From: DATFCK01 sp045809745
Lineage (GTDB): Bacteria; Verrucomicrobiota; Verrucomicrobiia; Chthoniobacterales; UBA10450
Direction of reading: 5' to 3'
Length of the DNA: 45,637 bases
Assembly: GCA_045809745.1 (NCBI GenBank)
Contig: JBJMXE010000053.1
Span: 1 to 45,637 of the forward strand
The notes under the pieces were generated by a model that worked only from the letters and a program-made list of their open reading frames with translations, was not told the DNA's origin and did not search any database. How positions within the stretch are numbered: position 1 is the stretch's first letter; each line of letters opens with the position of its first letter. This document shows positions 7,485-16,393 of this stretch, in pieces. The position numbers and the translations under genes are program-made.

Positions 7485-9971
7485 CTAATCGGACCAGAGG
7501 AAGTGTTCAAGCCGGAGCTGGTTCAACCGCGCCCGGGCCTCTTCGCTTCGGCTCCCGCCGGCGGCGACCAGCTTCTGATACACCTTGGCCGCGGAATCCC
7601 AATGGGCGCCACTTTCCAGCAGTCGGGCGGCGTTGAAACCGGCCTTGTAATACCAGAAAAGCTCCGGCGGCCGATCGGTTCTTGCCGGCGTATCAAGCAC
7701 CTGAAAGAAAGTCGCAAGGGCGCCTTCAGCGTCTGCCTTCTTCTCGAGGCAAACGCCTTTCTTGAACAAAGCCTGATTGTGCCAGTGACCGCCCTCGATC
7801 GCACTGGCCACCAGTTGATCGTAGGCTTGAATGGCCCTCTCGTAATTTTTTGGATCTCCGGTGCTCAACTCAAGATAAATGTCCCCTTTACCGCATAGTG
7901 CTTCGCGTTTCTCGGGTGGTCGCGCTCCGCTCTTCAGCACCTCATCGTAAAGCAACAGGGCGTCCTCGGGTTTTCCAAGTTTCCGCTCGATGATAGCCTG
8001 TTCATTGCGGGCGGCCCAACGCAGATCACCATTCATCTGCGCCACCTGAGCAAAGAGCGTGATGGCGCGGTCGAGCGTATGAGGTGCCATGCTTCCCATC
8101 GCCGATTCGCCGGCGAAGAACAACGCTTTCTCCAAAAACGGCGAGCCGGGGTTCTGCTGCGCAAACAGCTCGAACTGGGTTTGAGCGTTCGAAAAATCCT
8201 GGCGCGAATAATAAGCCTCGGCCAGCTTCATGCGAACTTCGCCTAACGAAGTGGAATGAGGCTGGTCGTTGAGGAATCGCTTGGAAAGCTCTATCACCCG
8301 ATCGCTATTTGCGGCAGTCGCATCTTCAATCCAAATCGTCAGATATTGGGCGCGCTCCCGGGCCACATCGGTCGGATGCGACTCCGCTCGGGCCAGGAGC
8401 TTGCGCGCCTGCTCGTTCTGGGGCGGGTTCTGGTGAAATGCGATCTCGGCCAGGGCGACCAACGCCTCGGACACCCGCGGGTTCTGCGGAAATGCGTCCA
8501 CAAATTTCCGCAACGTTTCGACTGCATCCGGCTGTTGCTGCCGCGCGCGCACCAGCGCTTCCTGCAAACGAAGCTCCGCTCGGTCATCCGGCGACGCGCC
8601 CTGGGCCTGCGCCTGATCGTAAGCTGCCGCAAATTGCCCACGATCGCCCATCTGCAGCCAGCCTAACGAAGCATTGTACCAGGCGGGCGGCGCGAACGCG
8701 GACGGTGCGCCTCCTACCTTTTCAAACCGGCTGGTGGCTGCGGCAAATCGGCCTGAAACGTACTCTGCGCGAGCAGCCAGGAACTCGAGTCGGCGGCTGA
8801 TATCAACGACAGGCTGCCACGCTTTTGCTTCCTCGGCGATGGCCACAACATCCGTGGGATTGTTACTGAGTATTTCCAACTCAGCCAATTCGAGTAAGCC
8901 GCCGGCCAGGTCAGTGCGATTCGCTCGAGAGGTCCGCAGATCCGACAACAACTGACGCGCGTGATCGGTGCGTCCAGCGCGCAGTTCGATGCGCGCCAGA
9001 TACCATTGGGCCAGCCCCCGGCGAGGCTGCTCGGATTCGCGCGCCCAACGTTCGAGTTCCAATCGGACCGGCTTCTTTTCCGCTCGATATAGCTCATCCA
9101 GCTTGGCAAACAGGAGCGGCAGAGCGGCGTCGGCCGGATGACGATCGATAAAGTCCTCCAAAAAATCGTCGCCGGTTTCAGCGGTCTTGAGCTGTAGATG
9201 CGCGTCACCGATCAGACACAGCGTCGCCACCATCAAGGGATGGCTGACTTCGCGGGGACGTTTGGTGAGCGGCTCCAGATAACCGAGCGCCCGATCAGGA
9301 TGATGCTGCACCAGTTCGAGTCTGCCCCGCAGAAACCGATGCTGTTTCCGTTCAGCCGTGTTCTCATCAGCAATTCCCTGCAGCGCGCGCTGAGCGCTCT
9401 GCCAGTCTGCTTTGTCCAGGAACAATGATGCCAGGCGCAAACTGGCGCGCGTTTTCCATCGCTTGTTTTGTGCCAGTGGAGTGAGGCGGGCAGCAGCATC
9501 ATCGAGACGTCCCAACTTCCGCAGCATATCTGCTGTCGCCAACACCGCTTCCGCTTGCATTGGGAAATTTGAATCGGCGGCTAACTGCTCGTAAATTGGC
9601 AGCGCATCGTTAGGCCGACCTGAGGCGGCCAGGGCCTGGGCGCGCCAGAAACGTTCCGCAGCCGTCTGGGGCAGGTTTTGCTGGGCCATTAATTCAAGCG
9701 CCTCGGCTGGACGTTTTGCGGCAACCAATGCCTCAATCAGTTTGCCCGCGGCTTCCCGCCGCTGAGCCGGGCTAAGGGTTGTTTTTAAGAGAGTATTAAG
9801 CCTAACGATGGAAACCTCAGGCACCCCTTCCTCAATCGGGCGTGCCGCTTCCGATAAATCTTTGGGGAAATCCGCGCGAACAGCCGCGGCTAACGTGATC
9901 GGGACAGCAATGACGAACAGCAGCTGTCGCCACCGGCGAAAGCGGATCGAACCTAATTTGCTGATGTTCAT
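7485..9971 (-). CDS. Large exported tetratricopeptide-repeat protein
   Basis: This 828-residue protein has an N-terminal signal segment (RRWRQLLFVIAVPITLAAAV, about residues 13-32). The rest is almost entirely helical TPR-type repeats, for example AERFWRAQALAASGRPNDALPIYEQLA, DDAAARLTPLAQNKRWKTRASLRLASLF and DALLLYDEVLKSGARPPEKREALCGKGDIYLE. It looks like a periplasmic or outer-membrane-associated scaffold, comparable in architecture to YbgF/BamD-type repeat proteins, with no enzymatic domain visible. Its ATG overlaps the stop of uvrA in an ATGA arrangement, so translation is probably coupled. The functional reason for pairing an envelope scaffold with a repair gene is not apparent. I cannot name an orthologue. 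Confidence 0.85.
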   Translation of the reverse strand: MNISKLGSIRFRRWRQLLFVIAVPITLAAAVRADFPKDLSEAARPIEEGVPEVSIVRLNTLLKTTLSPAQRREAAGKLIEALVAAKRPAEALELMAQQNLPQTAAERFWRAQALAASGRPNDALPIYEQLAADSNFPMQAEAVLATADMLRKLGRLDDAAARLTPLAQNKRWKTRASLRLASLFLDKADWQSAQRALQGIADENTAERKQHRFLRGRLELVQHHPDRALGYLEPLTKRPREVSHPLMVATLCLIGDAHLQLKTAETGDDFLEDFIDRHPADAALPLLFAKLDELYRAEKKPVRLELERWARESEQPRRGLAQWYLARIELRAGRTDHARQLLSDLRTSRANRTDLAGGLLELAELEILSNNPTDVVAIAEEAKAWQPVVDISRRLEFLAARAEYVSGRFAAATSRFEKVGGAPSAFAPPAWYNASLGWLQMGDRGQFAAAYDQAQAQGASPDDRAELRLQEALVRARQQQPDAVETLRKFVDAFPQNPRVSEALVALAEIAFHQNPPQNEQARKLLARAESHPTDVARERAQYLTIWIEDATAANSDRVIELSKRFLNDQPHSTSLGEVRMKLAEAYYSRQDFSNAQTQFELFAQQNPGSPFLEKALFFAGESAMGSMAPHTLDRAITLFAQVAQMNGDLRWAARNEQAIIERKLGKPEDALLLYDEVLKSGARPPEKREALCGKGDIYLELSTGDPKNYERAIQAYDQLVASAIEGGHWHNQALFKKGVCLEKKADAEGALATFFQVLDTPARTDRPPELFWYYKAGFNAARLLESGAHWDSAAKVYQKLVAAGGSRSEEARARLNQLRLEHFLWSD

Positions 9972-12916
9972 TTACGATCCAGCAAGGGCTGAAGATACCT
10001 GCCGGTGTGACTTGCCGCGACCCTGCTGATCTCTTCGGGAGCACCGGCAGCCACGATCTCACCGCCCTCTGCGCCACCTTCCGGACCAAGATCGATAACC
10101 CAGTCCGCGCACTTAATCATTTCCAGATTATGTTCGATCACGAGCAGAGTGTTCCCGGAGTCGCGTAATTTCATCAATACTTGAAGCAGCTTTTCGATGT
10201 CGGCGAAATGCAAACCGGTGGTCGGCTCATCGAGGATGTAAATTGTCCTGCCGGTGGCTTTTTTGGCGAGCTCAGTTGCCAGTTTAATGCGCTGCGCCTC
10301 GCCACCTGACAAGGTAGTGCCCGCCTGGCCGAGACGGGGATAACCGAGGCCGACGTCTAACATTGCCACTAACCGATCGGAAATCGCCGGCACATTGCGA
10401 AAAAATCGCGCCGCTTCATCAACTGTCATGTCCAAAACATCGGCGATGTTCTTACCCTTGTAAGTAATCTCCAAAGTTTCGCGATTGTACCGCCGGCCCC
10501 GACACACCTCACATTCCACATAAACATCGGGCAGGAAGTGCATCTCGACTTTGATCAGTCCGCCGCCTTCGCAGTTTTCGCAGCGGCCACCTTTCACATT
10601 GAAGCTGAAACGGCCGGCGTCATACCCGCGCACTCGCGCGGTTGGGAGTTGAGCGAATAATTCGCGAATCGGAGCAAACGCGCCGGTATACGTCACTGGA
10701 TTCGAACGAGGCGTACGTCCAATCGCGCTTTGATCGATGACGATTGCTTTGTCGAGTTGATCCAGGCCCCGCAACGCCCGGTACTTTCCCGGTTTCTCCT
10801 TAGAGTTGTAGAAATAGCGAAAGAGCGCGCGCCGCAAAATGTCGTCGACCAAGGTGGACTTCCCGCTTCCGGACACGCCGGTCACGCAGGTAAAGCATCC
10901 CAGCGGTACAGAAAGCGTCACATTCTTCAGGTTATTCTCCGCGGCATCGACCAAGGTCAGCCAGCCCGAGACCTCGGAATTGCGGGCAACCTTGGCGTCG
11001 ATTTTACCGGGATCTTTTCGTTTGCGCGGCACGGCGATCCGAACCCGCCCGGATAGATAATCCGCCGTCAACGAATTCGACGACTTCATGATGGTCTGAA
11101 TATCACCCTGCGCTACGATCTCGCCGCCCCTGGGACCGGCTCCCGGACCGAGGTCGAGGATGTAGTCGGCGGCCCGAATCGTCTCCTCATCGTGTTCGAC
11201 CACAATAACCGAGTTGCCCAGATCTCTCAGGTTACGGAGCGTGCCTAACAATCGATCATTGTCGCGCTGGTGCAGACCGATACTGGGTTCATCCAACACG
11301 TAAAGCACTCCCGCCAGCCCCGACCCGATCTGGGTGGCCAGCCGGATACGCTGCGCTTCACCTCCGGAAAGGGTGCCGCTTTCCCGATCCAGGCTGAGAT
11401 AACCGAGCCCAACTTCAACCAGGAAACTCAGACGCGACTCGATCTCCCTAACCACATCAGAAACGATTGTCCGCTGCTGCGCGTTCAGGTTGATGTCCTT
11501 GATGTAGGCCGCTGCGGCGGCAATCGTCTGCTCGCTGAACCGGTGAATATTCAGTTCGACGCCGCTGCGATTTTTTATCGTTACCGCTAAGATCTCCGGC
11601 TTGAGTCGCGCCCCGCCGCACGTCTTGCACGGAACACGTCGCATGAACGTGCGAATCCGGTTGCGGGTGAATTCACTTTCGGTCTCTTCGTACAACCGCT
11701 GCATCTGCGGCACCAGGCCTTCAAATGCGCGGCGAGTCTTTTTCTCCTGACCGTTGGCGCCGAAGCTCATCTCGATCTCTTCATCGCCAGTTCCAAAATA
11801 AAGCGCGTGCTTGAAACTGTCCGACAGATCAGCAAACGGCACGTCCTCATCCACTCGAAAATGCTTCACCAGCGACGTTTGGATTTGCCGGTAGTAGGCC
11901 TGCATCCGTTTGTTGCCGCGACGCCATGGGCTAATTACGCCTTCGGCTATGGTTTTAGCAGGATCGGAAATCATCAGGTCCGGATCCACCAACAATTCTG
12001 TTCCCAGGCCATGACACACCGGACAGGCACCGAGATGGCTATTGAACGAAAAATGCTTTGGTGTCAGCTCGCCTAACGTGAAGCCGGTCTCCGCATTGCC
12101 GTATTGGGTAGAAAACCGGAGCTCGTCCCAGTTCCGATCAGATGAACCGTCGTCAGCGGCGCTGCTGGAAGTTGCAATTTGCGCGCCGGTCGGTTGTCGC
12201 AGCACGACTACGCGCCCCTCTCCCCATTTCAGGGCTGTCTCTATCGAATCGGTTAGCCTGACGCGGATTCCATCACGCACCACCAATCGGTCGACTACTG
12301 CCTCAATCGTGTGACGCTCAGCGCGTTTGAGCCGGATCGGCTCAGGCCGGGAAAGCTCCATAATTTCGCCGTCAACCCTGACCCGGACGAAACCTTCGCG
12401 CTTTGCCTTCTCTATAATATCCCGAAATTCGCCGGTCTGGTTTTGAATCAACGGTGCCAGCAAAACGATCTTGGTTTCGGGCGGGAGCGCCAGGATTTTG
12501 TCGACGATCTGCGAAGGTGTCTGCCGAAACACGGCCTGGCCGGTGGCGGGATCGTGCGGCTGGCCAATGGCCGAATACAAGACCCGGAGGTAGTCGAAGA
12601 TTTCCGTGGTGGTAGCTATGGTAGACCTGGGATTGGCTCCGGCGCTGCGCTGCTCGATCGCGATCGCGGGTGAAAGCCCTTCAATGAAATCGACATCGGG
12701 CTTCTCCAACCGATCCAGGAATTGGCGGGCGTAAGCCGAAAGGCTTTCCACATACCTTCGCTGGCCTTCAGCATACAAAGTATCGAACGCCAGGGACGAT
12801 TTACCCGAGCCGCTTAACCCCGTGATGACGACGAGTTTCTCCCGCGGGATCTCCACATGGAGATTCTTGAGATTGTGCTGGCGAGCCCCACTAATTTTGA
12901 TAACTTGCGCAGGCAT
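9968..12916 (-). CDS. uvrA: UvrA, excinuclease ABC subunit A (normal length)
   Basis: This 982-residue DNA-damage recognition ATPase of nucleotide excision repair works with UvrB and UvrC. It has two ABC modules: the first Walker A is GLSGSGKSS (residues 33-41) with signature LSGGEAQRIRLATQIGSG and Walker B LYVLDEPSIGLH; the second has GVSGSGKST, a second LSGGEAQRIKLA and IYILDEPTTGLH. The C-terminal zinc module is intact (CENC ... CEVC). The N-terminal zinc module keeps only its second pair (CPVC, residues 298-301): where the first CxxC is normally found the sequence is FSTQYGNAETGF, and the usual CPxCG after the first Walker region is replaced by QPHDPATGQ. The gene starts a leftward unit and overlaps the downstream TPR gene by four bases. 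Confidence 0.97.
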   Translation of the reverse strand: MPAQVIKISGARQHNLKNLHVEIPREKLVVITGLSGSGKSSLAFDTLYAEGQRRYVESLSAYARQFLDRLEKPDVDFIEGLSPAIAIEQRSAGANPRSTIATTTEIFDYLRVLYSAIGQPHDPATGQAVFRQTPSQIVDKILALPPETKIVLLAPLIQNQTGEFRDIIEKAKREGFVRVRVDGEIMELSRPEPIRLKRAERHTIEAVVDRLVVRDGIRVRLTDSIETALKWGEGRVVVLRQPTGAQIATSSSAADDGSSDRNWDELRFSTQYGNAETGFTLGELTPKHFSFNSHLGACPVCHGLGTELLVDPDLMISDPAKTIAEGVISPWRRGNKRMQAYYRQIQTSLVKHFRVDEDVPFADLSDSFKHALYFGTGDEEIEMSFGANGQEKKTRRAFEGLVPQMQRLYEETESEFTRNRIRTFMRRVPCKTCGGARLKPEILAVTIKNRSGVELNIHRFSEQTIAAAAAYIKDINLNAQQRTIVSDVVREIESRLSFLVEVGLGYLSLDRESGTLSGGEAQRIRLATQIGSGLAGVLYVLDEPSIGLHQRDNDRLLGTLRNLRDLGNSVIVVEHDEETIRAADYILDLGPGAGPRGGEIVAQGDIQTIMKSSNSLTADYLSGRVRIAVPRKRKDPGKIDAKVARNSEVSGWLTLVDAAENNLKNVTLSVPLGCFTCVTGVSGSGKSTLVDDILRRALFRYFYNSKEKPGKYRALRGLDQLDKAIVIDQSAIGRTPRSNPVTYTGAFAPIRELFAQLPTARVRGYDAGRFSFNVKGGRCENCEGGGLIKVEMHFLPDVYVECEVCRGRRYNRETLEITYKGKNIADVLDMTVDEAARFFRNVPAISDRLVAMLDVGLGYPRLGQAGTTLSGGEAQRIKLATELAKKATGRTIYILDEPTTGLHFADIEKLLQVLMKLRDSGNTLLVIEHNLEMIKCADWVIDLGPEGGAEGGEIVAAGAPEEISRVAASHTGRYLQPLLDRK

Positions 12917-12984
12917 TTAACGAGAAATGTCGAACCTGTAAGTCAAGCACATACCCACCTTTTCTCCACTGGATTCGGCCTTTT

Positions 12985-13251
12985 ATGAGTGATCCCGCCC
13001 GCGCAGTCACAACGGAAGATTTTGCCGAGCTCCAGAAGAAGTTCAGCGAGATCAAGCATTCGATAAATAATGCGTTGGCGGTGATGATGGCGCTTTCCGA
13101 GATGTCGCAAAGACGGCCCGATTACGCTGAAAAGCTGGCCACCACAGTGTTGGCAAAGGCTCCTCAGATCGTCTCAAGTTTGCAGGAATTCACCCAGGCG
13201 TTGAATGAAAAGTTCGGACCAAAGCCTGAGGGAATTCCCGAGTCGAAGTAG
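12985..13251 (+). CDS. Small DHp/HPt-like helical protein upstream of phoB
   Basis: This 88-residue all-helical protein has no signal peptide or membrane segment. Residues around KHSINNALAVMMALSEM resemble the H-x-hNNxLxxI box around the phospho-accepting histidine of histidine-kinase DHp domains, and a second helix (KAPQIVSSLQEFTQAL) is spaced as in a helical hairpin. There is no ATPase domain. It lies 22 bp before the phoB start on the same strand, so co-transcription with the PhoB-PhoR system is likely. A role as phosphotransfer or dimerisation partner is inference; it may equally be an unrelated helical protein. The ORF is short but has coding-like composition and a conserved-looking core. 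Confidence 0.65.
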   Translation: MSDPARAVTTEDFAELQKKFSEIKHSINNALAVMMALSEMSQRRPDYAEKLATTVLAKAPQIVSSLQEFTQALNEKFGPKPEGIPESK

Positions 13252-13273
13252 TTTCGGATCAGAGAGGCTGCGC

Positions 13274-13966
13274 ATGCCGGCAGCGGCCAAGAACATCCTG
13301 ATCGTCGAAGACGAACGCGACGTCATCGACCTGCTTACGCTGAATCTGCGCCGTGCTGGCGGATTTAATATCTCGACCGCCACGGATGGCGTAACCGGCC
13401 TCCAGAAAGCGCGGGAGGAAAAACCGGCCTTGATCATCCTGGACCTGATGCTGCCCGGAATTTCCGGCCTGGAATTTTGCAAGTTTCTGAAATCCCGCGC
13501 CGAGACGCGCGAAATCCCAGTGTTGATGCTGACCGCAAAAGCTGAGGAAATAGACCGGATTCTCGGACTCGAGTTTGGTGCGGACGATTACGTGACGAAA
13601 CCATTCAGTCCGCGTGAAGTGATTCTCCGCATCCAGGCAATTCTTCGACGCGGCGACGGCAGTGGCAGCGATGGTGAGATTATCGCCGGGGCAATCGTTA
13701 TCGACTCCGTGCGCCATCGCGTGCTCGTCGACGGCAAGCCGGTCCACCTGACCAGTATCGAGTTTAAACTCTTGCATTCTCTCGCCGCCAAACGAGGCCG
13801 AGTGCACGCCCGCGACCGTTTGCTCAATGAAGTCTGGGGCTACGAAAGTGTGATCGACACCCGAACCGTCGATACCCATGTGCGGCGCCTTCGGGCGAAA
13901 CTCGGAAAATCCGGGGATGCCATTGAGACGGTCCGCAGCTTCGGGTATCGCTTTCGCGAACCTTGA
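13274..13966 (+). CDS. phoB: PhoB-family response regulator
   Basis: This 230-residue OmpR/PhoB-type regulator has an N-terminal receiver (residues 1-120) with acidic pair E12/D13, phospho-acceptor D57 (PALIILDLMLPG) and conserved K109 (DDYVTKPFSP). The C-terminal winged helix carries HLTSIEFKLLHSLA and the recognition region VIDTRTVDTHVRRLRAKLG, with the terminal hairpin IETVRSFGYRF. When phosphorylated it binds direct-repeat Pho boxes and activates phosphate-scavenging genes. The start at ATG 13274 is supported by AGAGAGG eight bases upstream; a longer in-frame extension to 13205 would overlap the upstream gene and adds no domain. It is followed three bases later by its kinase. Confidence 0.95.
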   Translation: MPAAAKNILIVEDERDVIDLLTLNLRRAGGFNISTATDGVTGLQKAREEKPALIILDLMLPGISGLEFCKFLKSRAETREIPVLMLTAKAEEIDRILGLEFGADDYVTKPFSPREVILRIQAILRRGDGSGSDGEIIAGAIVIDSVRHRVLVDGKPVHLTSIEFKLLHSLAAKRGRVHARDRLLNEVWGYESVIDTRTVDTHVRRLRAKLGKSGDAIETVRSFGYRFREP

Positions 13967-13969
13967 GAA

Positions 13970-15274
13970 GTGATCGCCTGGATCTTGTTCGCCGCGGCAG
14001 CTGCCGCAACCGCAGTCGTCGGCCTGCTGGTATGGCGGCGATGGATTGCACCGTGGTCGGTCATCACTGAGCTGATTGGCGACATCCGACAATCGAGGCG
14101 ACCTCGCACCTACCTCATCCAGGGCGCCAGCGCGCCGCGGCGCGTGGCCCTCGCTCTGGAAAGTATTTTCGAACGACAGTTCCTGCTCGAGCAGCAGCTG
14201 TCCGATCGTGCGTCGGGAACGGAAGCCATCGTAACCGCGATGCAGGAGGGGCTGTTAGTCGTCGACACGAATTATCGAATCAGACTGGCCAATCGTGCGT
14301 TTGGCGAATTGTTTGAGCTTTCGCAACGAGTTCCTGCCGTGCCTTTGCTTGAGATCCTGCGGAATTCCGATATCGAGCGCCTAACCACGCAAACACTGCA
14401 AACCGGCGAACCGCACCGCCAGGAGATCGCCATCGCCGCAACCGCCGACGGTGCAACTCGCTTCATGCAGCTTAGCGCCGTGCCCACGAAAAATGATGCT
14501 GGCCATACCACCGGCGCGGCCGTTCTTTTCCATGACATCACTCAGCTGAAACAGGCCGACCAGATTCGCCGGGATTTCGTGGCCAATGTATCGCACGAGC
14601 TGCGCACGCCGCTGTCGATCCTGCGTGGTTACATCGAAACTCTCCAGGACGACGCGGATCTTACGCCCGGCGAACTCAATCGAATCCTCGATGTGATGAA
14701 GAAACATTCGGATCGCCTAACCGCGCTGACCGACGATTTGCTTAGTCTGGCCCGATTGGAGTCTGGTCATTCGAATCTTCACCTTCAAGAGGTCCGGTTG
14801 AGCGAATTGTTTGCCGCGATCGTGCGCGACTGGGGCAAACGGTTCGCGGAAAAGAAATTGCGTATCGATGTGGGATTGAGTCCCCCGGTTCCAAACATTC
14901 AGGCGGATCCGACACGCCTGCAGGAAGTACTCTACAACCTGCTGGATAACGCGGTGAAATACTCTCATGCCGGGGGCAAAATCCGGCTCGAGGCGATCCG
15001 TCGCGACGATAACGTCGAGATCTCTGTCAGTGACACCGGGATCGGAATTCCCGAGGCTGACCTGCCGCGGATCTTCGAGCGATTCTATCGAGCCGATAAG
15101 GCGCGCAGTCGGGAACTCGGCGGCACTGGGCTCGGGCTCTCGATTGTTAAACACATTGCGCAGATGCACGGAGGTCGGGTTGAGGCGGAGAGCACGCCGG
15201 AGGGCGGGACCAGAGTTCGAGTAATCCTGCCGTTGAGCCGGCCCACTCATTCCGCGGACGTCACAGAATCGTAA
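13970..15274 (+). CDS. phoR: PhoR-like sensor histidine kinase
   Basis: This 434-residue kinase has a single N-terminal membrane segment (residues 2-22) with no periplasmic sensor loop, as in PhoR proteins that read phosphate through the Pst transporter and PhoU. A PAS domain follows (about 80-190, VDTNYRIRLANRAFGELF), then HisKA with H209 in ANVSHELRTPLSILRG and an HATPase with N-box NLLDNAVKYS (about 323-332), DTGIGIPE and GGTGLGLSIVKHI. It starts at GTG 13970, three bases after the phoB stop, with GAGAAG overlapping that stop. Its 3' end overlaps the Pho-box-like repeat that precedes pstS. Confidence 0.94.
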   Translation: MIAWILFAAAAAATAVVGLLVWRRWIAPWSVITELIGDIRQSRRPRTYLIQGASAPRRVALALESIFERQFLLEQQLSDRASGTEAIVTAMQEGLLVVDTNYRIRLANRAFGELFELSQRVPAVPLLEILRNSDIERLTTQTLQTGEPHRQEIAIAATADGATRFMQLSAVPTKNDAGHTTGAAVLFHDITQLKQADQIRRDFVANVSHELRTPLSILRGYIETLQDDADLTPGELNRILDVMKKHSDRLTALTDDLLSLARLESGHSNLHLQEVRLSELFAAIVRDWGKRFAEKKLRIDVGLSPPVPNIQADPTRLQEVLYNLLDNAVKYSHAGGKIRLEAIRRDDNVEISVSDTGIGIPEADLPRIFERFYRADKARSRELGGTGLGLSIVKHIAQMHGGRVEAESTPEGGTRVRVILPLSRPTHSADVTES

Positions 15275-15277
15275 CAG
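15261..15277 (+). promoter_or_regulatory. Pho-box-like direct repeat upstream of pstS
   Basis: TCACAG (15261-15266) and TAACAG (15272-15277) form two direct repeats with an 11-base period. On the other strand this reads CTGTTACGATTCTGTGA, close to the classical PhoB half-sites (CTGTCA, 11-bp period), with one mismatch per half. It sits across the phoR stop codon and 45-61 bases before the pstS start, a sensible activator position. A short ACCTC/GAGGT hairpin lies just downstream. Confidence 0.5.
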
Positions 15278-15321
15278 TAAAGCTTTTGACCTCATCATCA
15301 GAGGTGCTGCAGGTTTGCTAC

Positions 15322-16338
15322 ATGCCAAACCGCAAGCGTAAATGTGCTTTTTTCGCAATTTTTGTCGCCGCGTCGGCCGTTTCAAGTTTCGCCCAAATGA
15401 CGATCAACGGCGCCGGTGCAACATTTCCTTATCCGATCTACTCGAAATGGTTCGACGAGTACGCCAAAGTCGATTCTTCAGTCCGGTTTAATTACCAATC
15501 AATCGGCTCGGGTGGCGGCCAAAAACAGATCCTCGCTCAAACAGTGGATTTTGGTGCGTCCGATGGACCGATGAGCGACGACAATCTGGCCAAGGCTCCG
15601 GGAAAGCTTCTGCATATCCCGACTGTGGCGGGCGCGGATGTGGTTACCTACAACCTGGAGGGAAGCCCGACGCTCAAGCTGGACGCGGATACCACTGCCG
15701 ACATCTTCCTGGGCAAGATCAAGCGCTGGAATGATCCCAACCTAACCGCATTAAACCCTGGAGTCTCTTTGCCGGACAAGGAAATCGTAGTAGTGCATCG
15801 CAGCGACGGCAGCGGCACGACCTATATCTTCACCGATTATCTGGCGAAGGTGAGCGCGGATTGGAAATCGAAAGTGGGCACCAATACTTCGGTTAACTGG
15901 CCTACCGGGATCGGAGCCAAAGGCAACGAAGGCGTTTCCGGGCAGGTTAAGCAAACTCCGGGAGCCATCGGTTACGTCGAGTTAATCTACGCTATTCAAA
16001 ACAAAATGCCCTACGCCGACATCAAAAATCCCGACGGTAATTTCGTGAAAGCATCCTTGGAATCGGTCACGGCGGCAATGGGCACCGCGCAGATTCCCGA
16101 CGATTTTCGCTTTTCGATGACAAACGCTTCCGGGAAAGATTCATACCCCATTGCCGGAGCAACCTGGCTGTTGGTTTATCAACAGCAGAAGGATGCCGCC
16201 AAAGGCAAGAAGCTCGTGGAATTCTTGAAGTGGGCCGAAACCAAGGGAGAACAAATGGCGAAAGATTTAAATTACGCGCCTCTACCGCAGAATATCGCCG
16301 AGCGGGTGACGAAACGAATCGACGAGATCAAGTTGTAG
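15322..16338 (+). CDS. pstS: PstS, periplasmic phosphate-binding protein
   Basis: This protein of about 338 residues has a signal peptide (MPNRKRKCAFFAIFVAASAVSSFAQ). The mature start TINGAGATFPYPIYSKWFDEY and the ligand-site motifs QSIGSGGGQKQI, DFGASDGPM and VVHRSDGSGTTYIFTDYL are diagnostic of PstS; Ser and Gly residues of the first and third motifs, plus the Asp, hold phosphate. It delivers phosphate to the PstC-PstA channel. ATG 15322 gives a proper signal peptide; the in-frame codon at 15286 would add 12 residues before it and is rejected. It is the first gene of the pst unit, 48 bp after phoR, with a Pho-box-like repeat upstream. No lipobox cysteine is seen at the cleavage site. Confidence 0.96.
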   Translation: MPNRKRKCAFFAIFVAASAVSSFAQMTINGAGATFPYPIYSKWFDEYAKVDSSVRFNYQSIGSGGGQKQILAQTVDFGASDGPMSDDNLAKAPGKLLHIPTVAGADVVTYNLEGSPTLKLDADTTADIFLGKIKRWNDPNLTALNPGVSLPDKEIVVVHRSDGSGTTYIFTDYLAKVSADWKSKVGTNTSVNWPTGIGAKGNEGVSGQVKQTPGAIGYVELIYAIQNKMPYADIKNPDGNFVKASLESVTAAMGTAQIPDDFRFSMTNASGKDSYPIAGATWLLVYQQQKDAAKGKKLVEFLKWAETKGEQMAKDLNYAPLPQNIAERVTKRIDEIKL

Positions 16339-16393
16339 GTTCTTCCCAGCCTGTAGCAGCCGAGTCAGGTTTAACGGCATTTCGGATTCAGTG

